From positions 1 to 20,309 of IMG/VR virus record IMGVR_UViG_2162886007_000055: 20,309 nucleotides of DNA; one strand, written 5' to 3'. The position numbers and the translations under genes are program-made. The notes under the pieces were generated by a model. It was not told the DNA's origin, did not search any database, and worked only from the letters and a program-made list of their open reading frames with translations. Shown here in pieces: positions 1 through 7,551 of this stretch. Source of the DNA: a virus. Positions within the stretch are counted from its first letter, which is position 1. Each line of letters opens with the position of its first letter.

Positions 1-52
1 CTCATTCGCGGATTATTTTTCCTGTCACCCTTAACTGACGCATATCAAACTT

Positions 53-559
53 ATGGCAATCACCGAGAAGATGCGAGCATATGCCGTCAACAAGGCGGCG
101 GGCTTGAAGAACAAGGAAGCAGCAATTGCGGCTGGCTTCTCTCCCAAGACGGCCGACATCCAAGCGGCGCGACTCAACGGCCACCCGGAAGTCAAAAAGG
201 CAATCGCCGCCGCCAAGCGCGACATGCGCAAAGGCGTGATCGACAAGCCGGATGTGCCCGAGGCCGACCTGAGTGACGAAGCCGCGCATCGCAACAAGAT
301 GCCCAAGGCCAAGTACACCGACGCATTGGAGTTCTTGGTGGATGCGATGAACCACAAGCACCTGCCTATCGCGGCGCGCGCCGACTATGCGAAGGCGCTG
401 TTGCCGTACCAGCACGCGCGGATTGCGGAAAAGGGCAAGAAGGAGACAAAGAAAGACCGTGCGCAGCAGATTGCCGGCGGCGCGGCGGGTAAGGGCAGCA
501 AGCCGAAGTTCGCGACCAAGTCGCCGCCCCCGCTGAAAGTGGTAGGGGGCACCGGCTAA
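53..559 (+). CDS. terS: Terminase small subunit
   Basis: This 168-residue protein is the DNA-recognition subunit of the packaging motor; it would bind the phage packaging site and hand the DNA to the large terminase. Residues 5-60 form a helix-turn-helix-like region (AAGLKNKEAAIAAGFSPKTA) followed by a NGHPEVKKAI segment, the usual arrangement in the Terminase_2 family. The C-terminal 50 residues are lysine-rich and low in complexity, as is common in these proteins. An in-frame TAA at 32-34 means ATG 53 is the first possible start; its Shine-Dalgarno sequence is poor, and ATG 71 is a weaker alternative. The stop overlaps the terL start by one base (TAATG), so the two are probably translationally coupled. 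The family call rests on motif resemblance and on position directly before terL. Confidence 0.85.
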   Translation: MAITEKMRAYAVNKAAGLKNKEAAIAAGFSPKTADIQAARLNGHPEVKKAIAAAKRDMRKGVIDKPDVPEADLSDEAAHRNKMPKAKYTDALEFLVDAMNHKHLPIAARADYAKALLPYQHARIAEKGKKETKKDRAQQIAGGAAGKGSKPKFATKSPPPLKVVGGTG

Positions 560-2346
560 TGGCTGTCGCCAAGTTAAAATGGTCAACGGCCTGTCCTGAC
601 TGGCAGGAGCGAATCGTAAAGGCGCAAACGCTTATCCCGTTTGCGCCTTTATTCCATGCGAATGCCGTGGAAGCGCTGGAAACTTTCGACTCACTGCGCA
701 TGGTGGACGCCGCTAACTCGCCCACGTTCGGCGAAGTGTGCCGCTCATGGGTGCGTGACTTTGTCGGTCAAATTTTCGGAGCCTACGAAGACGCAAGCGG
801 CGTTCGGCACATCACCGAATTCTTCATGCTCATTAGCAAGAAGAATGGCAAGAGCACGACTGCAGCGGCAATCATGCTCACGGCACTGATTTTGAATTGG
901 CGTCAAGACGCAGAGTTCATCATCCTATCTCCGACCATCGAAATCGCCAACAACAGCTTCAAGCCGGCGGCGTCTATGGTGCGCGCCGACCCTGAATTAG
1001 CGGAAATGTTCGACGTGCGTGACCATACGCGCGAAATCATCCACCTTGGCACCAACGCATCGTTGAAGGTAGTGGCTGCGAGCAGTGAAACCGTCTCCGG
1101 CAAGAAAGCTGTGGGTGTGCTGATTGATGAACTGTGGCTGTTCGGTAAGAACGCGAAGGCCGAAGCGATGTTGATGGAGGCTACGGGCGGCCTGGCGTCG
1201 CGCCCCGAAGGCTTCATCATCTACTTGACCACGCAGTCCGACGAGCCGCCTGCGGGTGTTTTCAAGTCAAAGTTGGAGTACGCGCGCGGTGTTCGGGACG
1301 GAACCATAGATGATCCGCAGTTTTTGCCGGTCATCTATGAGTTTCCTGACGAAATGTTGAAGTCCAAAGCTTACTTGAAGCCGGAAAATTTCTACGTCAC
1401 CAATCCCAATCTCACTGTCGCGAACGATCCCGATGCTGGCGGCAGCGTCAACGTGGCTTTCATCGAACGCGAGCATCGCAAAGCGATGGAAGGTGACGAA
1501 GGTACACTGCGCATCTTCCTCGCCAAGCATCTGAACGTCGAAATCGGACTCAATCTGCGCGCTGATCGATGGGCAGGTTCGGATTTGTGGGAAGAGGCCG
1601 CCAAGTTGCCGCGCGTCACCATCACCTACCTGCTGCAGAACTGCGAAGTCGTCGCGGGCGGCGTGGACGGCGGTGGATTAGACGACCTGTTGGGTGCCGC
1701 CATGATTGGTCGCGAAAAGTTTTTGACCGAAGTTGTCATCCCGGAGCACTACGACGAGGATACGGGCGAACTGATCGAGGAAGAGCGCGTATGGGTGCAG
1801 CGTTGGGTTGCGTGGATGCACGCCTGGGCGCATCCGAGCGTGCTGAAGCGGCGGCAGGACATCGCGAGCAAGCTGGGCGACTTGCGCAAGGCTGGATTGG
1901 TCACGGTGGTCACGCGCGCTGGGCAGGACGCAGAGCAAATGGCAGCCTATTTCCGCCGTGTGGACCGCGCTGGGCTGCTGTTTCAGATTGGTTTCGACCC
2001 GGCGGCCATTGGCGGCCTGATCGACGCCCTATTGCAAGCTGGGGTAGATGCAGACAAAATGGTAAAAGTCAACCAGGGGTTCAATCTGGCCGGCTCCATC
2101 AAGACTGCGGAGCGCAAGTTGTGGGAGGGAGTGTTGGTTCACGACGGAAATGCACTCGGCAACTGGTGCGTGAGCAACGCAAAAGTGGTGGTGCGTGGCA
2201 ATGGCACATACGTAACCAAACAAGTGAGTGGCACCGCGAAGATTGATCCGCTCATTGCGTTGTTCAATGCCGTTGCCATCATGCAAATCAACCCGGAAGC
2301 GCAGGACGAATCGTTCAGCGTGGACAAACTGGTGATAGCCGGATAA
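559..2346 (+). CDS. terL: Terminase large subunit (ATPase and nuclease)
   Basis: This 595-residue protein is the motor that pumps DNA into the prohead and cuts concatemers. The N-terminal ATPase shows a Walker A-type loop SKKNGKST at residues 93-100, a Walker B strand VGVLIDEL ending in D190-E191, and a following YLTTQSDEP segment (about 222-230) in the position of the coupling motif. The C-terminal RNase H-like nuclease starts near residue 365, with the acidic strand GGVDGGGLDDLL giving candidate metal ligands D370 and D375/D376. Length and motif order fit the Terminase_1 (HK97-like) family. ATG 559 lies nine bases after AGGGGG (544-549) and overlaps the terS stop. The 5' part of the coding region contains a long perfect inverted repeat (617-651), listed separately. 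Confidence 0.95.
   Translation: MAVAKLKWSTACPDWQERIVKAQTLIPFAPLFHANAVEALETFDSLRMVDAANSPTFGEVCRSWVRDFVGQIFGAYEDASGVRHITEFFMLISKKNGKSTTAAAIMLTALILNWRQDAEFIILSPTIEIANNSFKPAASMVRADPELAEMFDVRDHTREIIHLGTNASLKVVAASSETVSGKKAVGVLIDELWLFGKNAKAEAMLMEATGGLASRPEGFIIYLTTQSDEPPAGVFKSKLEYARGVRDGTIDDPQFLPVIYEFPDEMLKSKAYLKPENFYVTNPNLTVANDPDAGGSVNVAFIEREHRKAMEGDEGTLRIFLAKHLNVEIGLNLRADRWAGSDLWEEAAKLPRVTITYLLQNCEVVAGGVDGGGLDDLLGAAMIGREKFLTEVVIPEHYDEDTGELIEEERVWVQRWVAWMHAWAHPSVLKRRQDIASKLGDLRKAGLVTVVTRAGQDAEQMAAYFRRVDRAGLLFQIGFDPAAIGGLIDALLQAGVDADKMVKVNQGFNLAGSIKTAERKLWEGVLVHDGNALGNWCVSNAKVVVRGNGTYVTKQVSGTAKIDPLIALFNAVAIMQINPEAQDESFSVDKLVIAG
617..651. other. Perfect 14-bp inverted repeat inside terL
   Basis: Arms 617-630 and 638-651 are exactly complementary (TAAAGGCGCAAACG against CGTTTGCGCCTTTA) around a 7-base loop CTTATCC. 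The outer ends are A-rich on the left and T-rich on the right, so the element looks like a weak bidirectional terminator or an mRNA hairpin. It lies about 58 bases into terL and is translated as part of the region around residues 20-31. Attenuation, mRNA protection or a terminase-binding site are all possible; the sequence shows only the structure. Confidence 0.7.
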
Positions 2347-2349
2347 CAC

Positions 2350-3585
2350 ATGACCATCTTTTCCCAAATTTACGGCTCGCTAAAAGGCGGTTGGAAGACC
2401 CACGGTCCGAACCAGATTTCTGGCAGCGGTGCTTTCGACTCTCCCGATGGGTTCGGTGACACCGTCAGCGCAGAATCGGCCATGCGCTTGTCCGCAGTCT
2501 GGTCCTGCATGAACATCCGGGCCGAGACGGTGAGCACTCTGCCACTCAATCTGCGCGACGGTGCAAAACAGGTACTTACGAAACATCCTCTCTACAACGT
2601 GCTGCATCGTTCTCCTAACGCGGACATGACGGCGGCCGAGTACTGGTCGCTCAACACCGCGCATTTGGACATGTTCGGCAATGCGGTAAGCATCATCGAG
2701 AGGCGTAGCGACAAGTCCGTCATTGCACTCACGCCGCAAGACCCTGGCAAGGCATCGATCCAGTTCAACAAGTCTGGTTCCCGCAAGATTTGGACGATTG
2801 ACGGTGACGATTTCAGCGACGATGACATTTTGCACCTGCGTGGCTTCAGTGCCGACTCCGAATGGGGCGCGGCACGGTTGGACATCGGCCGTCAAATCCT
2901 GTCAGCGCAAGTGCAAGCCAACCGTTCGGCAATGTTGGCCTTCAAACAGGGGCTGAAGGTCGGTGGCTTCTTCCTCAACGAGGGTAAAAACGACTGGACA
3001 ACCGAACAACTGAAGGATTTCGGCAAGCGCTTGGACTTTTTCGGCCGGTCAGAGAATGCGGGCAAGTGGATGACGCTTTTGCGCAACATGAAGCCTATCG
3101 CCGGCACGGAATTTAGCGTCAAGCCGTCCGAAGCGCAGTTGTTGGAGTCGCGCTATTTCGGCATCGAAGAAATCTGTAGGTTGTTTAATGTTCCGCCGCC
3201 GTTGATCGGACATACGAGCAAAGCATCGTCGTGGGCGTCGTCGTTGGAGAACTTGAACCTTCACTTCATCATCTATTCGCTGCAGCCGACGTTGGTGCGC
3301 TATGAACAGCGCATTGAAAAGAAACTTTTGACGCCGTATGACATCGCTGCAGGCGTGCAGGCCAAGTTCTCAATGCAAGGTTTGCTGCGTGGTGATACCA
3401 AGACGCGTCAAGCCTTCTACGCATCCGGCTTGCAGAACGGCTATTTGAACCAAAACGAAGTACGCGACCTTGAGGACATGCCGGGGATCGGTCCTGAAGG
3501 CGACGTGTACCGCGTACAACTCAACATGGCCGGGGCGGATGCCGGCAACGACACGCCCCCTAGCGATCAAGGAAACAACCAATGA
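2350..3585 (+). CDS. Portal protein, HK97 family
   Basis: This 411-residue protein would form the dodecameric ring at one capsid vertex through which DNA enters and leaves and to which terminase and the neck attach. It matches the HK97-type portal family in length (about 400-430) and by its hallmarks: an N-terminal SAVWSCMNIRAETVSTLPL segment (48-66), the YWSLNTAHLDMFGNA region (98-112), and the wing/stem motif ESRYFGIEEICRLFNVPPPL (266-285). The C-terminal tail is flexible and Asn/Asp/Gly-rich. The start follows the terL stop by three bases with only a weak ribosome binding site, so it probably depends on re-initiation. The end overlaps the protease gene by four bases (ATGA). Confidence 0.95.
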   Translation: MTIFSQIYGSLKGGWKTHGPNQISGSGAFDSPDGFGDTVSAESAMRLSAVWSCMNIRAETVSTLPLNLRDGAKQVLTKHPLYNVLHRSPNADMTAAEYWSLNTAHLDMFGNAVSIIERRSDKSVIALTPQDPGKASIQFNKSGSRKIWTIDGDDFSDDDILHLRGFSADSEWGAARLDIGRQILSAQVQANRSAMLAFKQGLKVGGFFLNEGKNDWTTEQLKDFGKRLDFFGRSENAGKWMTLLRNMKPIAGTEFSVKPSEAQLLESRYFGIEEICRLFNVPPPLIGHTSKASSWASSLENLNLHFIIYSLQPTLVRYEQRIEKKLLTPYDIAAGVQAKFSMQGLLRGDTKTRQAFYASGLQNGYLNQNEVRDLEDMPGIGPEGDVYRVQLNMAGADAGNDTPPSDQGNNQ

Positions 3586-4262
3586 GCGCGCAAATCATAC
3601 AGACCAAGACTCGCTACATTGACCGTCCATTTCAGGTCAAAAGTGTCACTGGCGATGGCCGCTTCGTCGGATACGCCAGTGTCTTTGGCGAGGAAGACAG
3701 CTACAGCGATATCGTCATGCCCGGCGCGTTCAAGCAGTCTTTGAAAGAGGACTTCACCGACAAAAAGCGCTACGTGCCGATGCTGTGGCAGCACAACAGC
3801 TACTCGCCCATCGGCATCTACCCGGAAATCTACGAAGACAGCACGGGCCTGTATGTCGAAGGTCAGTGCAACATGAAAGTGCAGCAGGGCATGGAATGTC
3901 ACGCGCTCATGGATCAGGGCGCGTTGACGGGCCTGTCTATCGGCTACACCACCGTCAAAAGCGAGTGGAATGAGACGACAGGCGTTCGTAAGCTGCTGCA
4001 AGTCAACTTGTGGGAAGTTTCCCCCGTCACCTTCCCGGCTGGTGACAGCGCGCGGGCGCAGGTGAAATCTCTCTCGGAAGTTGGCACACTATCGGAACTG
4101 GAAGACTATCTGCGTGATGCTTATGGTGTTTCCAGGAAAGAGGCGACGGCACTTGCGTCGCGGTTGAAGGCTGTCACGGCGGCGCAGAGTGATTCTGCTG
4201 CTGGTGCCGATGCGGCGAAGAGCATTACCCGTGTCAACTCCATCATCAAATCACTAATCTGA
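3582..4262 (+). CDS. Prohead maturation protease, HK97 family
   Basis: This 226-residue serine protease would be packaged in the prohead, cleave the N-terminal scaffold-like domain from the capsid protein, and then degrade itself. The family signature is clear: GYASVFGEEDSYSDIVMPGA (30-49), then VPMLWQHN with candidate catalytic H71, then ALTGLSIGY with candidate nucleophile S119, then LWEVSPVTFPA with a conserved acidic residue E145. All expected active-site residues are present. The C-terminal 65 residues are helical and Ala/Ser-rich. The start overlaps the portal stop (ATGA), and the capsid Shine-Dalgarno sequence overlaps this gene's stop codon. The position between portal and capsid is the canonical one. 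Confidence 0.93.
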   Translation: MSAQIIQTKTRYIDRPFQVKSVTGDGRFVGYASVFGEEDSYSDIVMPGAFKQSLKEDFTDKKRYVPMLWQHNSYSPIGIYPEIYEDSTGLYVEGQCNMKVQQGMECHALMDQGALTGLSIGYTTVKSEWNETTGVRKLLQVNLWEVSPVTFPAGDSARAQVKSLSEVGTLSELEDYLRDAYGVSRKEATALASRLKAVTAAQSDSAAGADAAKSITRVNSIIKSLI

Positions 4263-4265
4263 GGA
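4261..4265 (+). promoter_or_regulatory. Shine-Dalgarno for the capsid gene start
   Basis: GAGGA lies seven bases before ATG 4273 and overlaps the protease stop TGA (4260-4262). It decides for the upstream start and therefore for inclusion of the hydrophobic N-terminus. Confidence 0.7.
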
Positions 4266-4272
4266 CCGCACT

Positions 4273-5616
4273 ATGAACACCAAGTACATCAACTTCGCCT
4301 GGCGCGTACTCGTTGCCACCATCGTCACCACCCTCTTCTGCACCGGCCATGCGGCGGCCGCCGCGCTGATCGCACCTGTCGTCGGCGCCGACTTGGAGGA
4401 ACTGGCACACAACATGGCCTCCGCCAACGCCACGTTCAAGGCGGCGCACAAGGAAGTCAAGGAAGCGAACGAGGAACTGACGCGCAAGATGAGCGAGCAG
4501 GGCACCAAGATCACCCAGGAACTGAAGGACGCCATCGACAAGGTCATCGGCGACTTCAATGTCAAGTTCGAGGGTCTGAAGGGTGAAATGACCACGCTCG
4601 AACAGAAGGCCGTGGCCGCGCGCGACAAGGGCGAGCCGGAAGTGAAGTCGTGGGGTCAGCAGTTCATGGAAGCCGGCAACGTCAAGTCGGCGTTGGAGCA
4701 CGGTTCTTCCTTCACCGGCACGCTGCGCACCGAGGTCAAGCAGGTGAACTCGGCGGCGGCCGGCGCGCTCATCCTGCGCCCGTTCCGCGACAACGAGATG
4801 GTGTCGCTGCTGCGCGAGCGTCGTGTGGTGCGTGACCTGTTGACCGCGATCCGCGTCAACACGTCGTCCGTGGACTACGTGACGCAGACCACCCGCACCA
4901 ACAACGCCGGCCCGGTCGCGGAAGCGGCCAGCAAGCCTTACTCCGACTACGCGTGGGGTTCGGCTACCGCTGTCATTCGCACGCTGGCACACCTGGCGAA
5001 GATCACCCGCCAGGCGATGGACGACGCGCCGCGTCTGGTCGGCGAAATCGACAGCGAAATGCGCTACGGCCTGGGCTTCGTGGAGGAACGTCAGTTCCTG
5101 TTCGGCAACGGCACCGGCCAGAACCTCAACGGCATCATGCCGCAGGCCACCGCGTTCGCGCTGCCGGCCGGTTTCACTCGTCGCGCCGGCACCACGAAGG
5201 TGGATGTTCTGCGCGTGGCGATGCTGCAGAACGCCGTGGCACTGCTGCCGGCCGATGGCATCGTGCTCAACGACGTGGACTGGGCCGATATCGAACTGAC
5301 CAAGACCACCGACGGCGCGTACCTGTTCGCCAACCCGCAGGGCAGCGTGTCGCCGCGCATGTGGAGCCTGCCCGTGGTCACCACGCCGGCCATGACCGCC
5401 GACAACTTCCTCGTCGGCAACTTCACCATGGGCGCGACGATCTATGACCGCATGATGGTCGAAGTGCTGATTTCGACCGAGAACGTGGACGACTTCGAGA
5501 CGAACCGCGCCACCATGCGTGCGGAGGAACGTGTCGGCCTGGCCGTCAAGCGTCCGCAGGCGTTCACCAAGGGTACGTTCTCTACCGCCATCCCGCTCAT
5601 CAACCCGGCCGCCTAA
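4273..5616 (+). CDS. Major capsid protein, HK97 fold
   Basis: This 447-residue protein forms the capsid shell. From residue 160 onward it can be aligned by eye with HK97 gp5: AAAGALILRP, the E-loop EAASKPYSD (218-225), RQAMDDAP (246-253), FGNGTGQNLNG (277-287), WSLPVV (364-369) and the C-terminal EERVGLAVKRPQAF. Residues 38-115 form a charged coiled coil equivalent to the HK97 delta (scaffold) domain; by analogy the protease would cut near K156. Oddly, the chain opens with a positively charged and hydrophobic stretch (K4, R11, VLVATIVTTLF at 12-22, then GHAAAAA) resembling a Sec signal peptide. ATG 4273 has a good Shine-Dalgarno sequence; an internal ATG at 4414 (residue 48) follows GGAGGA and would give a conventional delta domain. 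Leucine codons are mostly CTG, unlike the TTG-rich flanking genes, as expected for high expression. Confidence 0.95.
   Translation: MNTKYINFAWRVLVATIVTTLFCTGHAAAAALIAPVVGADLEELAHNMASANATFKAAHKEVKEANEELTRKMSEQGTKITQELKDAIDKVIGDFNVKFEGLKGEMTTLEQKAVAARDKGEPEVKSWGQQFMEAGNVKSALEHGSSFTGTLRTEVKQVNSAAAGALILRPFRDNEMVSLLRERRVVRDLLTAIRVNTSSVDYVTQTTRTNNAGPVAEAASKPYSDYAWGSATAVIRTLAHLAKITRQAMDDAPRLVGEIDSEMRYGLGFVEERQFLFGNGTGQNLNGIMPQATAFALPAGFTRRAGTTKVDVLRVAMLQNAVALLPADGIVLNDVDWADIELTKTTDGAYLFANPQGSVSPRMWSLPVVTTPAMTADNFLVGNFTMGATIYDRMMVEVLISTENVDDFETNRATMRAEERVGLAVKRPQAFTKGTFSTAIPLINPAA
4395..4400 (+). promoter_or_regulatory. Possible internal Shine-Dalgarno in the capsid gene
   Basis: GGAGGA is a strong Shine-Dalgarno core located 13 bases before the in-frame ATG 4414 (capsid residue 48). 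The spacing is longer than optimal, so internal initiation is only a possibility. If used, it would make a 400-residue capsid protein without the hydrophobic leader. Confidence 0.3.
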
Positions 5617-5650
5617 CGGCCAGGGGCTGACGCGAAAGCAGCACCCTCCG

Positions 5651-5682
5651 TCGCCCCGGTACGCCATGTGCCGGGGCGATTT
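5651..5682 (+). terminator. Strong hairpin after the capsid gene, terminator-like
   Basis: Arms 5651-5662 and 5668-5679 pair over 12 bases with one G-U pair around the loop GCCAT; the stem is GC-rich (CGCCCCGG against CCGGGGCG). It is followed only by TTTC rather than a long T run, so it may be a partial terminator or a 3' mRNA-stabilising hairpin. A smaller imperfect stem (CCCGGCCG against CGGCCAGGG, with one bulged A) spans the capsid stop codon at 5604-5625. Confidence 0.55.
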
Positions 5683-5706
5683 CGCATCCAACTCAGGAGC
5701 ACCGCA

Positions 5707-6177
5707 ATGAAGAATCAACGCTACAACCTGCTGACCACGCTGATCGTGTCGGCGCTGCATCCGAACGAACCGTTCCCCGTGGGCACCACTTGGGAGCCTA
5801 CCAACGCCATCGACATCCAAGAGGCCGAGGCGTTGTGCTTGGCCGGCTACGCCAAGAAGATCGACGGCGGCGCGTCCGACAAGTTGCAGCCGACTTGGCT
5901 GCAGAAGCAGGACGAGGCAAAGCGCAAGGCCGCCGAACAGGAACAATCGCAGGACGAGGAAGACCCGGCGCCGACCATCACGTCCGATGAGGACGAAGAA
6001 CTGCGCGCTATCCTGCTGGGCAACGTCGAACAAGTCCGTGCCGAACTGGACGGCCTGACCGCTGCGCAATTGCTGCGTCTGGACGAGCTGGAAGGCGACA
6101 AGGAACAGGGCGGCAAGGCCCGCAAGGGCGTGCACGACGCCATCAACGAAGCCTACGCGGCACTGGAACAGGAGTAA
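5707..6177 (+). CDS. Unknown acidic head protein downstream of capsid gene
   Basis: This 156-residue protein has no function I can assign. Residues 1-48 form a small domain (LIVSALHPNEPFPVGTTW, then IDIQEAEALCLAGYAKKI) like the short DUF7210-type proteins often found after phage capsid genes. The middle (about 60-95) is very rich in Glu, Gln, Asp and Lys and probably unstructured or coiled. The C-terminal part (about 98-154: LRAILLGNVEQVRAEL, LTAAQLLRLDELE, KARKGVHDAINEAY) looks like a compact helical domain seen as a C-terminal appendage of other phage head proteins. ATG 5707 is chosen because AGGAG (5695-5699) lies seven bases upstream; an earlier in-frame GTG at 5668 would lie inside the hairpin. 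A head-completion or decoration role is inferred only from position. Confidence 0.75.
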   Translation: MKNQRYNLLTTLIVSALHPNEPFPVGTTWEPTNAIDIQEAEALCLAGYAKKIDGGASDKLQPTWLQKQDEAKRKAAEQEQSQDEEDPAPTITSDEDEELRAILLGNVEQVRAELDGLTAAQLLRLDELEGDKEQGGKARKGVHDAINEAYAALEQE

Positions 6178-6183
6178 GCCGCC

Positions 6184-6705
6184 ATGAAGCTGATTACGCT
6201 TGACGAAGCACGCGATCACGTAAAGGCCGAAGGCGACGATGATGAACTGTTGACCGTGTATTGCAACGCGGCCGAAGCTGCGTGCGCTCGCCTCGCCAAT
6301 CGTAGTCTCTTCGCAACGACGCAAGAACTCCAAGCCGCGCAAGCTACTATCCCCACTCGCATGGCGGCGGCGTACACCGCGTATGACGCCGCCATTGCGA
6401 GCGCGCAAGCGTCAGATGACAGCAGGGTGGCTGCAATGCTCACTTCGGGGGCGCAGAGCACGTTGGACGCGTCCACCACGATGTGCGAGAGCATCGCCCA
6501 TGGCTTAGCCGTGGACGCGGCGGCAGATGCGGCCGGCTTGCCAGGCAACGACGCCATCCGGGCCGCCATTTTGCTGTTGGTAGGTCACTACTACGCCACG
6601 CGTCCGGCGGTTATCACTGGTCAGGGTGCGGCGGCCATCGAAGTTCCGCAGGGAACTGCCGATATCATGGCGAACTATCGTTGGATCGGGCCGGAGTATG
6701 TATGA
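6184..6705 (+). CDS. Head-tail connector protein, gp6-like
   Basis: This 173-residue protein would form the ring under the portal that connects head to neck. The N-terminus (LITLDEARDHVKAEGDDDEL, then VYCNAAEAACARLANRSLF) is the typical opening of the HK97 gp6 / phage connector family, in which a helical bundle begins with a short strand and the LDEAK-like helix. The family is often about 100 residues; this copy has an Ala-rich helical insertion near residues 55-105 before the C-terminal AIRAAILLLVGHYYATR helix (about 125-140) and a short tail. AGGAG (6170-6174) lies nine bases before the start. The stop overlaps the next gene by four bases (ATGA at 6702). Confidence 0.85.
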   Translation: MKLITLDEARDHVKAEGDDDELLTVYCNAAEAACARLANRSLFATTQELQAAQATIPTRMAAAYTAYDAAIASAQASDDSRVAAMLTSGAQSTLDASTTMCESIAHGLAVDAAADAAGLPGNDAIRAAILLLVGHYYATRPAVITGQGAAAIEVPQGTADIMANYRWIGPEYV

Positions 6706-7046
6706 GCAACAATGTCGGCGAGCGCAATAGGTTCCTGCACGTTGAGAAGCGTTCTAGCGGCGTGGATGCCGCTAATCAACCGATCGATGTGTGGGAGTTG
6801 GTCATGAAGCGTTGGGGCAAGCCGTTGACCAGCCCTGGCATGTCTGCGGTGCGTGCTGCCGAGAACGGCGTCAACGCATCCCCTGCGCGTTACAGTTGGC
6901 GCATCAATTTCACGCCGAATGGGATCGATGTCGGTATGCGCGTCAACTACAAGGGGGTTATTTTCGACATCCTTGACATTAGGCACGACTACGCGACTCG
7001 GGAGTACACCGATTTGGTGTGCGAACAAGGTGGCAACAATGGCTGA
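6702..7046 (+). CDS. Phage head-tail adaptor / head closure protein
   Basis: This 114-residue beta-barrel-like protein would close the head below the connector. The pattern NRFLHVEKRSSGVDAANQPI, then VWELVMKRWGKPL, YSWRINF, IDVGMRVNYKGVIFDILDIR and YTDLVCEQ matches the phage head-tail adaptor family (HK97 gp7/SPP1 gp16 group), in which a query about the test article (vWe.v...w) is followed by a GMRV..G..YdI segment. ATG 6702 overlaps the preceding stop (ATGA) and has GGAG five bases upstream; an in-frame extension back to 6483 overlaps the connector gene and is not favoured. The end overlaps the next gene by eight bases. Confidence 0.8.
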   Translation: MSNNVGERNRFLHVEKRSSGVDAANQPIDVWELVMKRWGKPLTSPGMSAVRAAENGVNASPARYSWRINFTPNGIDVGMRVNYKGVIFDILDIRHDYATREYTDLVCEQGGNNG

Positions 7047-7551
7047 CAAGATTTCCGCCAAAATGGACATGAGTGAGTGGACTGCGGCGCTCGACGCCTT
7101 GAAGGGGCCGGTGCGTGAGTCACTTGTGCGCCGCATGTTGGTGGAAGCCGGCGTGATGTTGCGTGATGTTGCCGCAAGCAACGCGGCGGTGTCTGCCAAT
7201 AAGGAAGGCAAGGAAGCACGCGGTGTGCTGGCACGTTCGCTTTACTTGAAGTACCTGTCGGAAGATTCCAGTGATGCGGTTTCAACCTACAAGATTTCGT
7301 GGAATGCGCGCAAAGCGCCACATGGCCATCTGATCGAGTTCGGGCATTGGTTGACGCACAAGGTTTACAAGGCGGCCAACGGTGAGTGGTACACGCTGAA
7401 AGACCAGCCGTTGGACGCACCGCGCTGGGTGGCAGCGCGTCCGTTCTTGCGTCCGGCTTGGGACAGCTACAGAACTACAGCGTTGCGCGTGGCATTCCTG
7501 CGCGGTGAAAAAGAACTCCCTCTTCTGCTTGCGGAGCACGTCAAGCCATGA
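7039..7551 (+). CDS. HK97 gp10-like neck/tail protein
   Basis: This 170-residue protein fits the HK97-gp10-like family, which lies between the head-closure and tail-terminator genes in many siphophages and takes part in tail completion. Visible family features are an N-terminal helix with ALDALKGPVRESLVRRMLVE, the central HGHLIEFGHWL motif (about residues 95-105), and the RPFLRPAWDSY segment (about 133-143), which corresponds to the usual 'PFLRPA' signature. ATG 7039 is internal to the end of the preceding gene (overlap 7039-7046). An upstream in-frame extension to 6853 would overlap the adaptor gene for its whole extra length and is rejected. The gene ends in an ATGA overlap with its neighbour. 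Confidence 0.8.
   Translation: MADKISAKMDMSEWTAALDALKGPVRESLVRRMLVEAGVMLRDVAASNAAVSANKEGKEARGVLARSLYLKYLSEDSSDAVSTYKISWNARKAPHGHLIEFGHWLTHKVYKAANGEWYTLKDQPLDAPRWVAARPFLRPAWDSYRTTALRVAFLRGEKELPLLLAEHVKP

Noticed and set aside
1569-2246. Plus-strand overlapping frame inside terL (225 codons)
   Set aside because: It lies wholly within terL in another frame, with low-complexity Arg/Gly/Trp content and no motif.
5668-5706. Upstream GTG start for the acidic protein
   Set aside because: It would begin inside the right arm of the post-capsid hairpin and lacks a ribosome binding site, whereas ATG 5707 has AGGAG at good spacing.
4246-6408. Very long minus-strand open frame (720 codons) opposite the capsid region
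   Set aside because: It is antisense to well-recognised capsid, unknown and connector genes. The product is Arg/His/Val/Gly-rich with no recognisable domain, as expected from the codon bias of the plus-strand genes.
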